From: CADEEN01 sp963706685
GTDB lineage: Bacteria > Pseudomonadota > Gammaproteobacteria > Burkholderiales > Burkholderiaceae_C
Length of the DNA: 64,000 bases
Reading direction: 5' to 3'
Assembly (NCBI GenBank): GCA_963706685.1
Contig: CAVPMY010000006.1
Span: forward strand, 1-64,000
Within the stretch, counting starts at the first letter, position 1. Each line of letters starts with the position of its first letter. Positions 1 through 9,747 of this stretch are shown here, one piece after another. Made by a program: the position numbers and the translations under genes. The notes under the pieces were generated by a model. It ran no database searches. It was not told the DNA's origin and saw only the letters and a program-made list of their open reading frames with translations.

Positions 1-2
1 GC

Positions 3-359
3 GAGATCGAGCAATTGCGCGGTGTCGTCAAGCGCATGCACCAGTTGCACAAGAGCCGGCGTGCCGAGGACTACTTCGCGCTCAACGTCGAGTTCCACGA
101 TCTGCTCGCGCGCGCGGCACGCAACAACGCGCTCTACGCCAACTACCGCGGCGTGATCAACCAGCTCGACCTCTATCGGCGGGCCACGATCGCACGCGGT
201 GCCGAGAACATCCCGTTGTCGACCCGGGAGCACGAGGCCATCATCGACGCGGTGGCGGCGCGCGACGAGCAGCGCGCCCAGGCCCTGCTGACGCAACATG
301 TGCTGGTCAGTCGCGAGCGCCTGCACGCTGCACTCGGTGACCGCGACCGCAAGGCCTGA
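3..359 (+). CDS. GntR-family regulator, C-terminal FCD domain (partial)
   Basis: Cut by the left window edge; only the last ~118 residues are present. They form the all-helical FCD ligand-binding domain of FadR-type GntR repressors: the helix with NVEFHDLLARAARNNAL, then the terminal STREHEAIIDAVAARD...HV segment with its metal-ligand histidines. The DNA-binding N-terminus lies outside. It ends 60 bp before phnA on the same strand, so it probably regulates the phosphonate operon, sensing a small acid such as phosphonoacetate or an aminophosphonate. The family is clear; the ligand is inference from position. Confidence 0.85.
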   Translation, partial: EIEQLRGVVKRMHQLHKSRRAEDYFALNVEFHDLLARAARNNALYANYRGVINQLDLYRRATIARGAENIPLSTREHEAIIDAVAARDEQRAQALLTQHVLVSRERLHAALGDRDRKA

Positions 360-418
360 GCGTCGCACGCCCTGAACCTGCCGACAGCCATCGCCACGAA
401 TCACCACGAGCCGCAACC

Positions 419-1678
419 ATGAACCACCTTCGACCCTCCGTCACCGTCAACGGCACCCGCTATCGATGGCCCCTGCGGCCGACGGTGGTGGTGTGCGTTG
501 ACGGCGGCGACCCGGCCTACCTGCGCCAGTTCCTCGCCGACGGTTCGATCCCCAACATCGCACGCTTCGTACGCGAGGGCTACGCCGCGGTGGCGGACGG
601 CTCCATGCCTTCGTTCACCTGCCCGAACAACATGTCGATCATCACCGGCACGCCCACGGCCAGTCACGGCATCTCGGGCAACTTCTACCTCGACACGGCA
701 AGTTGGCAGCCCGTGGTCATGACGGGCCCCGAGTTGCTGCGCGGCGACACCATCATCACCAAGTTCGCGCAGGCCGGCGCCAAGGTGGTGTCCATCACCG
801 CCAAGGACAAGCTGCGCAAGCAGTTGGCCAAGGGACTGGACGTGTCCAAGGGCCACGTCTCGTTCTCGACCGAGTTCGTCGAGAAGTGCACGATGACCGA
901 GAACGGCATCGAGAACGTGCTGGCGTGGCTGGGCATGGACAAGCCCGGCATGTACTCGATGGAGTTGTCGCTGTTCGTCCTCGAGGCCGGCATCAAGCTG
1001 CTCGAGGAGCGCCGACCCGACCTGCTGTACCTCTCGCTCACCGACTGGGTGCAGCACAAGTGGGCACCCGACGAAGAGGGCGCGCGAACCTTCTATCGCA
1101 AGCTCGACGATTGCATCGGGCGCCTGGCGGCGCTGGACGCCACCGTGGCACTGACTGCCGATCACGGCATGAATGACAAGAGCGACGCGGCCGGCGAGCC
1201 GAAGGTGATCTGGCTGCAGGACGTCCTGGACGCCAAGTTCGGCAAGGACACAACCACCGTGATCTGCCCGATCACCGATGCCTTCGTCGCCCACCACGGC
1301 GCGCTCGGCGGCTTCGTGCGCGTGTGGTCGCGCGGCACGGTCAGCGCGCGCCAGATCATCGAGCACATCGGCGGCATCGACGGCATCGAGTTGGCGCTGG
1401 ACAAGCAGACTGCCTGCCGCATGTTCGAGATGCCGCCGGACCGCGAGGGTGATGTCGCCGTCGTTGCGCGTCACGACGTCTGCATCGGCGGCTCAGCGAA
1501 GAACCACGACCTGTCGGGCCTGAAGGGCCATCGTCTGCGCACGCACGGCGGCGTGTCCGAAACCAAGGTGCCCTTCATCGTCAATCGACCGCTCAACGAC
1601 GACTACCGGATGAAGGCCGCGGTTCAGACCCTCAAGAGCTACCAGATCTTCGACTTCGCCATCAACGGCACGGTATGA
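419..1678 (+). CDS. phnA: Phosphonoacetate hydrolase
   Basis: Hydrolyses the C-P bond of phosphonoacetate to acetate and phosphate, using two zinc ions in the alkaline phosphatase fold; cytosolic. The 419-residue protein has the usual family length, and all expected metal and nucleophile residues are visible: Asp28 (VCVDGGDP), nucleophile Thr67 (PSFTCPNN), Asp209 and His213 (DWVQHKW), Asp248-His249 (TADHGMN) and His376 (RTHGG). Their spacing matches the characterised Sinorhizobium meliloti PhnA. The reading frame is intact. It is the first enzyme gene of a plus-strand run with the class III PLP enzyme and phnY, which supplies its substrate. Confidence 0.95.
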   Translation: MNHLRPSVTVNGTRYRWPLRPTVVVCVDGGDPAYLRQFLADGSIPNIARFVREGYAAVADGSMPSFTCPNNMSIITGTPTASHGISGNFYLDTASWQPVVMTGPELLRGDTIITKFAQAGAKVVSITAKDKLRKQLAKGLDVSKGHVSFSTEFVEKCTMTENGIENVLAWLGMDKPGMYSMELSLFVLEAGIKLLEERRPDLLYLSLTDWVQHKWAPDEEGARTFYRKLDDCIGRLAALDATVALTADHGMNDKSDAAGEPKVIWLQDVLDAKFGKDTTTVICPITDAFVAHHGALGGFVRVWSRGTVSARQIIEHIGGIDGIELALDKQTACRMFEMPPDREGDVAVVARHDVCIGGSAKNHDLSGLKGHRLRTHGGVSETKVPFIVNRPLNDDYRMKAAVQTLKSYQIFDFAINGTV

Positions 1679-1756
1679 CGCCGTCGTCGGCATCGTGATC
1701 GCCGCAAAGCTGTTGTCGGGCCGGCTGCGTTGCCGCGTCGCGAGGGCGGTTGCCTG

Positions 1757-3149
1757 ATGGGCGGCCCTGCGCCCGGCGAAGGCGACGTCAACGGCACCCC
1801 GCTGCGTGACGCCTGGCAGGCCCAACATCTGGACGACGCCAGCCGCGCCTTGCTGGCGCGCGACAGCGCCGTGTTCCTGCACCAGTCGCTGTCGACGCCT
1901 TGCCTGAACACGATCCGCCGCGCCGAAGGCCTGTTCATCGAGGACACGAGCGGCCGCCGCTACATGGACTTTCATGGCAACAACGTCCATCACGTCGGCT
2001 ACGCCCACCCGCATGTCGTCGCTGCGATCAAGGCGCAGATCGACGACCTGAGCTTCGCGCCGCGTCGCTTCGCGAGCGAGCGCGCCGTCGAGCTTGCCGA
2101 GGCGCTGTCGGCGCGCTTTCGCGCGCTCACCGGCGTCGCTGGGCGAGGTGCTCTTCACCACCGGCGGCAGCGACGCGGTCGAAGTGGCCATCAAGCTTGC
2201 GCGGGCGGCCACGGGGCGCTTCAAGACGCTGAGCTTCTGGGACGCCTTCCATGGCGCGGGTTTCGGCGCCAGCAGTGTCGGTGGCGAGTCGCTGTTTCGT
2301 GGCGGCCGCCTCGGTCCGATGCTGCCCGGCAGCGAGCATGTGGCGCCGTTCGGTTGCTACCGCTGTGCCTACGGGCACCCCGTGGACGGCGACGGCCAGC
2401 CCGACATCGAACAGTGCCGCCTGGCCTGCGCGGCCATGGTGCGCTACGTGCTCGAGCGCGAAGGCGACGTGGCCGCCGTCATCGCCGAGCCTGCGCGTGC
2501 CGTGCCCTACGTGCCGCCTCCCGGCTACTGGCAGTCCGTGCGCCAGGCCTGCCATGCCCATGGCACGTTGTTGATCTTCGACGAGATCCCCACCGGCCTG
2601 GGCAAGACCGGCCGCTTCTTTGCTGCCGAGCACGACGCTGTCGCACCCGACATCGTGGTCTTGGGCAAGGCGCTGGGCGGCGGCGTCCTGCCGCTGGCCG
2701 CGTGTATCGCTCGTGACGAGCTCAACGTGGCCGGCAACTTCGCACTCGGCCACTACACCCACGAGAAGAACCCCGTCACGGCAGCCGCTGCGCTGGCCAC
2801 GTTGCAGGTCATCGAGCGCGAGGGGCTGGTCGAGAACGCAGCGCGCGTGGGTGCACACGCGCTGGCGCGGCTGCAGGCCATGAAGCACCGGCAGCCGATC
2901 ATCGGCGACGTGCGCGGGCGCGGCTTGCTGCTGGGCATCGAGCTGGTCGACGACCGCGGCGCCAAGACGCCGGCGAACGCGGCGGCCGAGCGCGTCCTGT
3001 ATCGTGCGTTGTCGCGCGGCCTGTCGTTCAAGACCACGATGGGCAACGTGCTCACGCTGACGCCACCGCTGATCGTGACGACGGCGCAGATGGACCAGGC
3101 CCTCGACATCCTCGAGGGCTGCCTGCGCGACGAGCGCCCCGTTCGATGA
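1757..3149 (+). CDS. Class III PLP enzyme of the phosphonate operon (candidate PbfA ammonia-lyase or aminotransferase), frame slip
   Basis: Class III aminotransferase fold, ~463 residues. GNNVHHVGYAHP is in the N-terminal part, FTTGGSDAVEVAIK is the cofactor region, FDEIPTGLGKTGRFF carries the PLP aspartate, and VVLGKALGGG holds the Schiff-base lysine. One extra base near 2133 splits it: the first ~125 residues are in one frame and the rest in the next. Position between phnA and phnY suggests it makes phosphonoacetaldehyde. Known enzymes of this class in such clusters include PbfA, which eliminates ammonia from (R)-1-hydroxy-2-aminoethylphosphonate; the usual AEP transaminase PhnW is a class V protein and is not adjacent. 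Which reaction applies cannot be told from sequence alone. Start chosen at the ATG before MGGPAPGEG; an upstream TTG is possible. Confidence 0.75.
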
Positions 3150-3189
3150 ACCTGCCACCATCGTCAATCCCGCCAAGGAGCAAACGCTT

Positions 3190-4638
3190 ATGAACACCCG
3201 CGCCCAGGTCGTCGACGCTCCGCAACGCGAAGGCATGCGCATCGCCGGTGAAAAGGTTCATCGCGACCGTGTGATCGAGATCCGTTACCCGTACACCGGC
3301 GAGGTCGTGGCCACGGTGCCCAAGGCCAGCGTCGAGGACGTGCGGCGGGCGCTGCGGGTGGCGCATCAATACAAGCCGACGTTGACCCGCTACGAACGCT
3401 ACAAGATCCTGATGAAGGCCGGCGACATCATCGCTGCGCGCAAGGCGCAGATGGCGCGGCTGATCACGCTCGAGTCGGGTCTGTGCATCAAGGACACCCT
3501 CTATGAGGTGGGACGCGCCAGCGACGTGCTGCTCTTTGCAGCGCAGCAGGCGCTCGTCGACGACGGTCAGTCGTTCGCCTGCGACCTCACGCACCACGGC
3601 AAGAGTCGCCGCGTGCACACGATGCGCGAGCCGATGATGGGCGTCATCTCGGCCATCACGCCATTCAACCATCCGCTCAACCAGGTGATCCACAAGGTGG
3701 CGCCGTCGGTGGCCACGAACAACCGCATGGTGCTCAAACCCACCGAGAAGACGCCGCTGGCGGCCATTGCGCTGGCCGACGCGCTGTACGAAGCCGGCCT
3801 GCCGCCCGAGATGCTGAGCGTCATCACCGGCGACCCCAAGGAGATCGCCGACGAGATGCTGACCAACGAGTTGATCGACGTCGTCACCTTCACTGGCGGC
3901 GTACAGGTCGGCAAGTACATCGCGGCCAAGGCAGTCTACAAGCGGCAGGTGCTGGAGTTGGGCGGCAACGATCCCCTGGTGGTGATGGACGACGCCGACG
4001 TGGCCAAGGCCGCCGATCTGGCGGCCAACGGCTCGTACAAGAACTCGGGCCAACGCTGCACGGCCGTCAAGCGGATCCTCGTGCACGAGAAGATCGCCGC
4101 CGAGTTCACCGACGCATTGCTGGCCAGGACGAGCGCCTGGACCTACGGCGACCCGCTGGACCTCAATGTGGACATGGGCACGGTCATCGACGAGGGCGCT
4201 TCGACGCTGTTCGAGCGGCGCGTCAACGACGCGGTCGCGCAGGGCGCGCGGCTGCTGCATGGCAACGTGCGCAACGGCGCCTCGTACTCGCCGACGCTGA
4301 TCGATCGCGTGCGCGGCGAGATGGAAGTGGTCAAGCAGGAGACGTTCGGCCCCGTGTCGCCGGTGATGACCTTCAAGAACGTGGACGATGCGATTGCGCA
4401 GGTCAACTCCACCGTCTACGGGTTGAGTTCGGGCGTGTGCACGAACCGCATGGACGACATCATGCGGTTCGTGCGCGAGCTCAACGTCGGCTCGGTCAAC
4501 ATCTGGGAGGTGCCGGGCTATCGCCTGGAAGTCACCCCCTTCGGTGGTGTCAAAGACTCAGGTACGGGCGTCAAGGAGGGCGTGCAGGAATGCTGCAGGG
4601 CGTTCACCAACGTCAAGACCTACTCGATACCCTGGTGA
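3190..4638 (+). CDS. phnY: Phosphonoacetaldehyde dehydrogenase
   Basis: NAD(P)-dependent aldehyde dehydrogenase of 482 residues that oxidises phosphonoacetaldehyde to phosphonoacetate, the substrate of PhnA. Family landmarks are present: ITPFNHPLNQV in the cofactor-binding fold, FTGGVQVGK, general base Glu256 (LELGGNDP), catalytic Cys290 (SGQRCTAVKR) and the C-terminal PFGGVKDSG. An AAGGAGCAAA-type ribosome site lies just upstream of the ATG, 40 bp after the class III enzyme. The frame is intact. Placement beside phnA makes the phosphonate assignment much stronger than for a lone aldehyde dehydrogenase. Confidence 0.93.
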   Translation: MNTRAQVVDAPQREGMRIAGEKVHRDRVIEIRYPYTGEVVATVPKASVEDVRRALRVAHQYKPTLTRYERYKILMKAGDIIAARKAQMARLITLESGLCIKDTLYEVGRASDVLLFAAQQALVDDGQSFACDLTHHGKSRRVHTMREPMMGVISAITPFNHPLNQVIHKVAPSVATNNRMVLKPTEKTPLAAIALADALYEAGLPPEMLSVITGDPKEIADEMLTNELIDVVTFTGGVQVGKYIAAKAVYKRQVLELGGNDPLVVMDDADVAKAADLAANGSYKNSGQRCTAVKRILVHEKIAAEFTDALLARTSAWTYGDPLDLNVDMGTVIDEGASTLFERRVNDAVAQGARLLHGNVRNGASYSPTLIDRVRGEMEVVKQETFGPVSPVMTFKNVDDAIAQVNSTVYGLSSGVCTNRMDDIMRFVRELNVGSVNIWEVPGYRLEVTPFGGVKDSGTGVKEGVQECCRAFTNVKTYSIPW

Positions 4639-4686
4639 GTGACCGGGGGCAACGAATTCGATGCCTGATTGGGCGAGAGGCCAACC

Positions 4687-7133
4687 ATGACACTGCCCGC
4701 CCAGGCCCGCGTGGTCATTGTCGGTGGCGGCATCGCCGGCTGCTCGGTGGCCTATCACCTCGCCCACGTCGGCATCACCGATGTGCTGTTGCTCGAGCAG
4801 GGCAAGCTGACCAGCGGCACCACCTGGCACGCTGCCGGGCTCGTCGGGCAGATGCGCCCCAATCGCAACATGACGCGCATGAGCCGCTACGGCATCGAGT
4901 TGTATTCGAAGCTCGAGGCCGAGACTGGCCTGGCCACGGGCTGGAAGCAGTGCGGCAGCGTCAACGTGGCCCGCACTGCCGAGCGCATGCGCGTGCTGCG
5001 GCGGCAGGCGGCTGCGGCACGCAGCTTCGGCGTCGAGGTGCAGGTAATCACCGCCAAGGAGGCGGGCGACCTCTGGCCCGTGATGCGCACCGATGACCTG
5101 CAAGGCGCGCTTTGGATCCCCGGCGACGGCAAGGCCAATCCGGCGGACCTGTGCATGTCGCTGGCCAAGGGGGCACGCCTGAAGGGCGTGAAGGTTGTCG
5201 AGGGTGTCGAGGTTTGCGGCGTGTCGACCGAGCGCGCAGCGCGTGTCCGGCGTGCGCACGACACAGGGCGATGTGCGCTGCGACGTGCTCGTCAACTGCG
5301 CCGGTCAGTGGGCGCGCCAGTTCGGCGCGCTGGCGGGTGTGAATGTGCCGCTGTACTCGGCCGAACACTTCTACATCGTCACCGACCGCATCGAGGGCGT
5401 GCACCCCCTGTTGCCGGTGATGCGCGACCCCGACGGCTTCATCTACTACAAGGAGGAGGTCGGTGGCCTGGTCATGGGCGGCTTCGAGCCCGAGGCCAAA
5501 CCGTGGACGGTGGACCCGATACCGAGTGACTTCCAGTTTCAGTTGCTGGCCGAAGACTGGGACCAGTTCGAGATCCTGATGACCCATGCCATCCACCGCA
5601 CGCCGTGCCTGGAAACGGCGCCGGTCAAGATGCTGCTGAACGGACCGGAGAGCTTCACGCCCGACGGCAACTTCATGATCGGTGAGGCACCCGGCCTGGC
5701 AGGCTACTTCGTGTGCGCCGGCTTCAACTCCGCCGGCATTGCCAACAGCGGCGGCGCGGGGCAGCTGGTGGCGCAGTGGATCGCCGACGGCGAGGCGCCG
5801 TGCGACCTGTGGGACGTGGACCTGCGCCGCTTCGGTCCCTTCACCGCCAACCGGCGCGCGCTGGCCGAGCGCACGCGCGAGTCGCTCGGCTTGCACTACG
5901 CGATGCGCTGGCCGCGCCAGGAGCTGGAGTCCGCACGCCCCTTGCGCACCTCGCCGCTCTACGACCAGTTGGCGGCACGCGGCGCCGAGTTCGGCACGCA
6001 AGAACGGTTGGGAGCGCGCCAACTATTTCAGATCCGAAGGTGCGACGCGGCCCGCGCATGGGCTCGATACCCCGGGGTGGCTGCCGTGGATGCGCGCCGA
6101 GATGCGCGCCACGCGCGAAGCCGTGGCGCTGTACGACCAGACCTCCTTCGGCAAGCTCATGCTGCAAGGCGACGACGCGCTGCAGGTGTTGCAGCGGCTG
6201 TGCGCCAACGATGTCGAGCTGGCACCCGATCGCATGGTCTACACCGCCATGCTCAACCGGCGCGCGGGCTTCGAGAGCGACCTCACGGTGATGCGCTTGG
6301 CCAGCGATCGCTTCCTGATCGTGACCGGCTCGGCCCAGCCGCAGCGCGATGCCGACTGGATCACGCGTCACACGCATCGCGGCGAACACGCCAGCCTTAC
6401 GGATGTGAGCGCGCAGTACAGCGTGTTGTCGGTGATGGGTCCGCGCGCGCGCGAACTGATGGCGCGCGTGTCGCCGGCCGACTTGTCGCCGGCCGGGCTC
6501 GAGTTCGCGCACACGAAGGAGATCGACCTCGGCCTGGCGCGCGTGCGCGCTGCGCGCATGAGCTACGTCGGCGGCCCTGGCTTCGAGCTCTACGTGCCCA
6601 TCGAGATGACGCGCCACGTGTACCTGAGCCTGCACGAGGCGGGCGCCGACCTCGGCCTGCGCGACGCCGGCTACTACGCGCTCGATGCCCTGCGCATCGA
6701 GGCAGGCAGGCGAGCCTGGGGCGCCGAGCTGGGACCGGACGAGACGCCATGGGAGGCGGGCCTGCATTTTGCGGTCAAGCTCGACAAGGGCGTCGACTTC
6801 ATCGGCCGCGACGCGCTGCTCGCCGCGCGGCAACGGCCGCTGCGCAAGAAGCTGCTCGCCTTCGTGCTGAGCGAGAGTCACGCACAGCGTCCGACATGGC
6901 TGTGGGGCGGTGAGCCGGTCGTGATGCATGGCCAGGCCGTGGGCGAGTTGACGTCCGCAGGCTTCAGCCACGCCGATGCTCGCTGCATCGGACTGGGCTT
7001 CGTGCGCGGTGCGGCCGCGACAGCGGCGCACGCCGGTACGCCGGTGACGCTCGAAGTCTGGGGCGAGCCGGTGGCCGCCGCCGCCTGGGATGCGTTGCCC
7101 GTTGCGGCGCGGCCCGCCGGCAAATCAGCGTAA
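4687..7133 (+). CDS. FAD-dependent amine dehydrogenase with GcvT-type folate domain (DMGDH/SarDH family) no. 1, two frame slips
   Basis: About 815 residues: N-terminal FAD domain (VVIVGGGIAGCSVAYHLA, residues ~9-26; GTTWHAAG with the histidine that covalently holds FAD in dimethylglycine dehydrogenase), then FAO and aminomethyltransferase-like folate domains (FGTKNGWERANYF; SVMGPRARELMARVSP). Such enzymes oxidatively N-demethylate secondary or tertiary amines and pass the methyl carbon to tetrahydrofolate. Extra bases near 5244 and 6003 break the frame twice; conserved sequence resumes immediately each time. It follows phnY by 48 bp, so its substrate may be an N-methylated aminophosphonate, but the sequence does not show this. 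Two further paralogues lie at 24340 and 50206. Confidence 0.85.
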
Positions 7134-7392
7134 GTCGGCGCTGCTGCCACGTCAGCGTGGTCACTGCCGCGCAGCTTGCTGAGGCTGGCTCGCCGGCTCA
7201 GTTCGCGAAGGTGTGGCCGACGGCATCGGCGGCCCTGCGCAGTCGCGGCACCTGGGCCGGCAACTCGTCGAACCTCGGCGGCCATGCCGACGTGCTGGTC
7301 GAGCAGGGTCGCCTGTCGGGCGGCTCGATCGTCAATGCGCTGATCAGCCTGTGCCGGGTTAACCCCATTTGACCTTGCGGGCCGTTGGACGT
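7134..7392. other. Intergenic stretch with an unassigned short reading frame
   Basis: The gap between the FAD enzyme and the IclR operator carries a plus-strand frame at 7157-7372 (71 codons, GTG start, ending SLCRVNPI). It has no clear ribosome site and matches no family I recognise. It may be chance or the end of a decayed gene. No terminator hairpin is obvious. Confidence 0.3.
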
Positions 7393-7429
7393 ATTCTAAA
7401 AGTTGGAAATCAATTCCAATATTTAGAAT
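7393..7429. promoter_or_regulatory. Long palindromic operator overlapping the iclR start
   Basis: A nested inverted repeat: outer arms ATTCTAAA (7393-7400) and TTTAGAAT (7422-7429), inner arms TTGGAA (7403-7408) and TTCCAA (7414-7419) around ATCAA. All 28 arm bases pair perfectly. It touches the ATG of the regulator at 7428, in AT-rich sequence that contrasts with its surroundings. IclR proteins commonly bind such palindromes and autoregulate, so this is the likely site for the regulator starting at 7428. The gene has almost no leader, so any promoter must lie within or upstream of the palindrome. Confidence 0.75.
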
Positions 7430-8189
7430 GGACAAGACCCTGGTGAAAGGCGTTCAACTGCTGGAGCAACTGCTCAATACCGGCGGGCGGCTCGGCGTGT
7501 CCGAGCTGGCGCGGCTCAGCGGCCTGAACCCCAGCAATGTTCATCGCACGCTGCAGACATGGTCCGGACTCGGATTCGTGGCCCAGGATCCCGACACGGG
7601 CGCGTACCATTGCACGCTGCGGCTGTTCGAGTGGGGTTGCCGCGTCGCCGACGGTTTCGACGTGCGCCGCGTGGCGCGCGAACCGCTGGCGCGGCTTGCG
7701 CACAGCACGCAAGAGACGATCCACCTGTCGGTGCTCGAAGGCCCCGAGATCGTCTACCTCGACAAGATCGACAGCCCGCAGCCGGTGCGTGCCTATTCGC
7801 AGGTCGGCGGGCGCGCGCCGGCGCATTGCGTGGCCACCGGCAAGGCGCTGCTGGCGCATGCGCCGCCAGTAGTGCTGGAGGCGCTGCCCAAGCCGCTGGC
7901 GCGGCCGACGAGCCTGACCGTGCGCAGCCTGTCTGCGCTGCGTACACAGCTGGAGCAGGTGCGCCGCCTCGGCTATGCCGTCAACCGCGGCGAGTGGCGC
8001 AGCGATGTCAGCGGCCTCGGGGCCGTCGTCTTCGACCAGCACGGCAGCGCCATCGCCGCCGTCGGCCTGTCCGCACCGTCGGCGCGCATGGACGATGCAC
8101 GCATCGAATCGCTCGGCATCGCGCTCGCCAAGACCGCCGGCGAGATCACGCGGGCCTTGGGTGGCGGGCTGCGCCAGCGTGCCGCCTGA
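7428..8189 (+). CDS. IclR-family regulator of the sulfoacetate module
   Basis: 253 residues: winged helix-turn-helix at ~5-65 (LGVSELARLSGLNPSNVHRTL) and an IclR effector domain at ~75-245, including HLSVLEGPEIVYLDKIDS and HCVATGKALLAHAP. It precedes tctCBA-sauST-tauE on the same strand by 41 bp, so it is probably the pathway-specific regulator, with sulfoacetate or its CoA ester as candidate effector. Its start codon lies in the palindrome at 7393-7429, consistent with autoregulation. The family is certain; the ligand is inferred. Confidence 0.85.
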   Translation: MDKTLVKGVQLLEQLLNTGGRLGVSELARLSGLNPSNVHRTLQTWSGLGFVAQDPDTGAYHCTLRLFEWGCRVADGFDVRRVAREPLARLAHSTQETIHLSVLEGPEIVYLDKIDSPQPVRAYSQVGGRAPAHCVATGKALLAHAPPVVLEALPKPLARPTSLTVRSLSALRTQLEQVRRLGYAVNRGEWRSDVSGLGAVVFDQHGSAIAAVGLSAPSARMDDARIESLGIALAKTAGEITRALGGGLRQRAA

Positions 8190-8230
8190 CCGCCCTAGTT
8201 TTTTCTCAACCCAAGATCACAGGAGACACC

Positions 8231-9193
8231 ATGACTCAACAATCATTTCCCCGTATCGCGCTGCTGGCCGCTGCCCTGACAATGGCTGCCGCGCCCTGGG
8301 CGAGCGCGCAGGAAAAATTCCCCAGCCGCCCGGTCGAGGTCGTCGTCACCTTTGGCCCCGGAGGCGGCGCCGATTCGATGGGCCGCAAGATGTCGCAGTT
8401 GCTCGAAAAGCAGCTCGGCGTGCCGTTTCCCGTCTCCAACGTCGGCGGCGCCTCAGGCAACGCCGGCTTGACCAAGGTGCTGACCTCGGCTCCCGACGGC
8501 TACACCATGGGCACGCTGATCGCGCTGACGGTGTCGTCATGGGCGTCGGGCCTGGGCACGTCCAAGCCGGAAGACTTCGCCATCGTCGCCGTGACGCAGG
8601 ACTCGCCGTCGATGATGTTCGTGCCCAGCGACAGCCCGTTCAAGACCTACAAGGACATGCTCGACTTCGCCAAGGCCAACCCCGGCAAGCTGAAGATCGC
8701 GACCTCGGGCTACGGCACGCAGGACGACATCACGATCAAGTACTTCGGCGCCAAGGGTTTCAAGATGACGAACGTGCCCTTTGCCAAGCCGGCCGAGCGC
8801 TACGCGTCGCCGATCGGCAAGCACACCGATGCGATCTACGAAGAACCGGGCGACGTCGCGCCGTTCCTGCAGGCCGGCCAGCTTCGCCCGCTGGTCGTCT
8901 TCGACGACGTACGTCACCCGGCGTTCAAGGACACACCATCGTCGAAGGAACTCGGCTTCGAGATCAGCGACCTGCCCAACTTCCGCACGCTGGCGGTCAG
9001 CGCCAAGACGCCGCCGGAGCGGGTGAAGATCCTTTCCGACGCCGTCAATGCCGTGCTCGCCTCGCCGGATTGGAAGAAGTTCTGTGCCGAAACCTATACC
9101 TGTGCCTCTCGCAGCTTCACCCCGGCCGAGGCGCAGACCTACGTCAAGGCCTTCGGCGACACGGTCAAGGGCTACCTCGCGGCGTTCAAGTGA
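8231..9193 (+). CDS. tctC: Tripartite tricarboxylate transporter, periplasmic binding protein
   Basis: 320 residues with a Sec signal peptide (~1-26, cleaved after PWASA). The Bug/TctC solute-binding fold follows, with FPSRPVEVVVTFGPGGGAD near the N-terminus, NVGGASGNAGLTKV, and the C-terminal PPERVKILSDAVN segment. It captures a small carboxylate in the periplasm for TctAB. A strong AGGAGA ribosome site precedes the ATG. It is translationally coupled to tctB by an ATGA overlap at 9191-9195. With sauS and sauT downstream, sulfoacetate is the most likely ligand. Confidence 0.9.
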   Translation: MTQQSFPRIALLAAALTMAAAPWASAQEKFPSRPVEVVVTFGPGGGADSMGRKMSQLLEKQLGVPFPVSNVGGASGNAGLTKVLTSAPDGYTMGTLIALTVSSWASGLGTSKPEDFAIVAVTQDSPSMMFVPSDSPFKTYKDMLDFAKANPGKLKIATSGYGTQDDITIKYFGAKGFKMTNVPFAKPAERYASPIGKHTDAIYEEPGDVAPFLQAGQLRPLVVFDDVRHPAFKDTPSSKELGFEISDLPNFRTLAVSAKTPPERVKILSDAVNAVLASPDWKKFCAETYTCASRSFTPAEAQTYVKAFGDTVKGYLAAFK

Positions 9194-9729
9194 TGTCGAA
9201 CACGATGTCCTGGCGGCCGCTGGCTGCTCCGCTCGCCTTTGCCGCCGCGGCCCTCATGCTGACGCGTTTCATCACCGACCGCCCGGAGGAGGCGGCGGCG
9301 ATGGCGCGTGGCATCGCCGGCCCGACGACCTGGCCGACCGTCATGCTGTACGCAGTGCTGCTGTTCGCCCTGGTCTGGGCCGTGCAGCGCGTGGCGCTGG
9401 TCCTGCGCCGTCGCGAACAGGGCGCGGCCGCCGCGGCGGCGCCGGTGGTCGCCGGCGGGCTGCGCGTCTGGGTGGGCATCGTGCTGGTGCTGGCCTATGG
9501 CTTCAGCCTGCCTGTGCTCGGGTTCGCGCTCGCGACGGTGGTCTACATCGTGCTGTGGCTGCTGCTGGGTGGCGTGCGATCGCCGTTGATGATCTCGCTG
9601 GTGAGCTTGATCGGCACGGTCGTGCTGCTGTACCTGTTCATCAAGCTCGCGCTGATGCCGCTGGACCGTGGTGTCGGTGCCATCGGCGATTTCAGCGTCT
9701 GGCTGTACCGCCTGCTCGGCATCTACTGA
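9193..9729 (+). CDS. tctB: Tripartite tricarboxylate transporter, small membrane subunit
   Basis: 178 residues, hydrophobic. About four membrane segments are visible (~9-27, ~47-65, ~89-125, ~130-155), the usual TctB layout, with a charged loop of alanines after RRREQG. It partners the large TctA channel subunit. The start overlaps the tctC stop and tctA begins 18 bp after its stop, so the three genes form one unit. TctB is poorly conserved in sequence, and the assignment rests on topology, size and position. Confidence 0.85.
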   Translation: MSNTMSWRPLAAPLAFAAAALMLTRFITDRPEEAAAMARGIAGPTTWPTVMLYAVLLFALVWAVQRVALVLRRREQGAAAAAAPVVAGGLRVWVGIVLVLAYGFSLPVLGFALATVVYIVLWLLLGGVRSPLMISLVSLIGTVVLLYLFIKLALMPLDRGVGAIGDFSVWLYRLLGIY

Positions 9730-9747
9730 GGAACGGGTCGCATCACC

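Noticed and set aside
401..1474. Long minus-strand open frame opposite phnA
   Set aside because: Mirror of the phnA coding strand in high-GC DNA; rich in Ala, Arg, His and Val with no motif. Many similar antisense frames (for example 2127-3242, 21068-22138, 50170-52104) were rejected for the same reason.
7157..7372. 71-codon plus-strand frame between the FAD enzyme and IclR operator
   Set aside because: No ribosome site and no family match; kept only as a note on the intergenic region.
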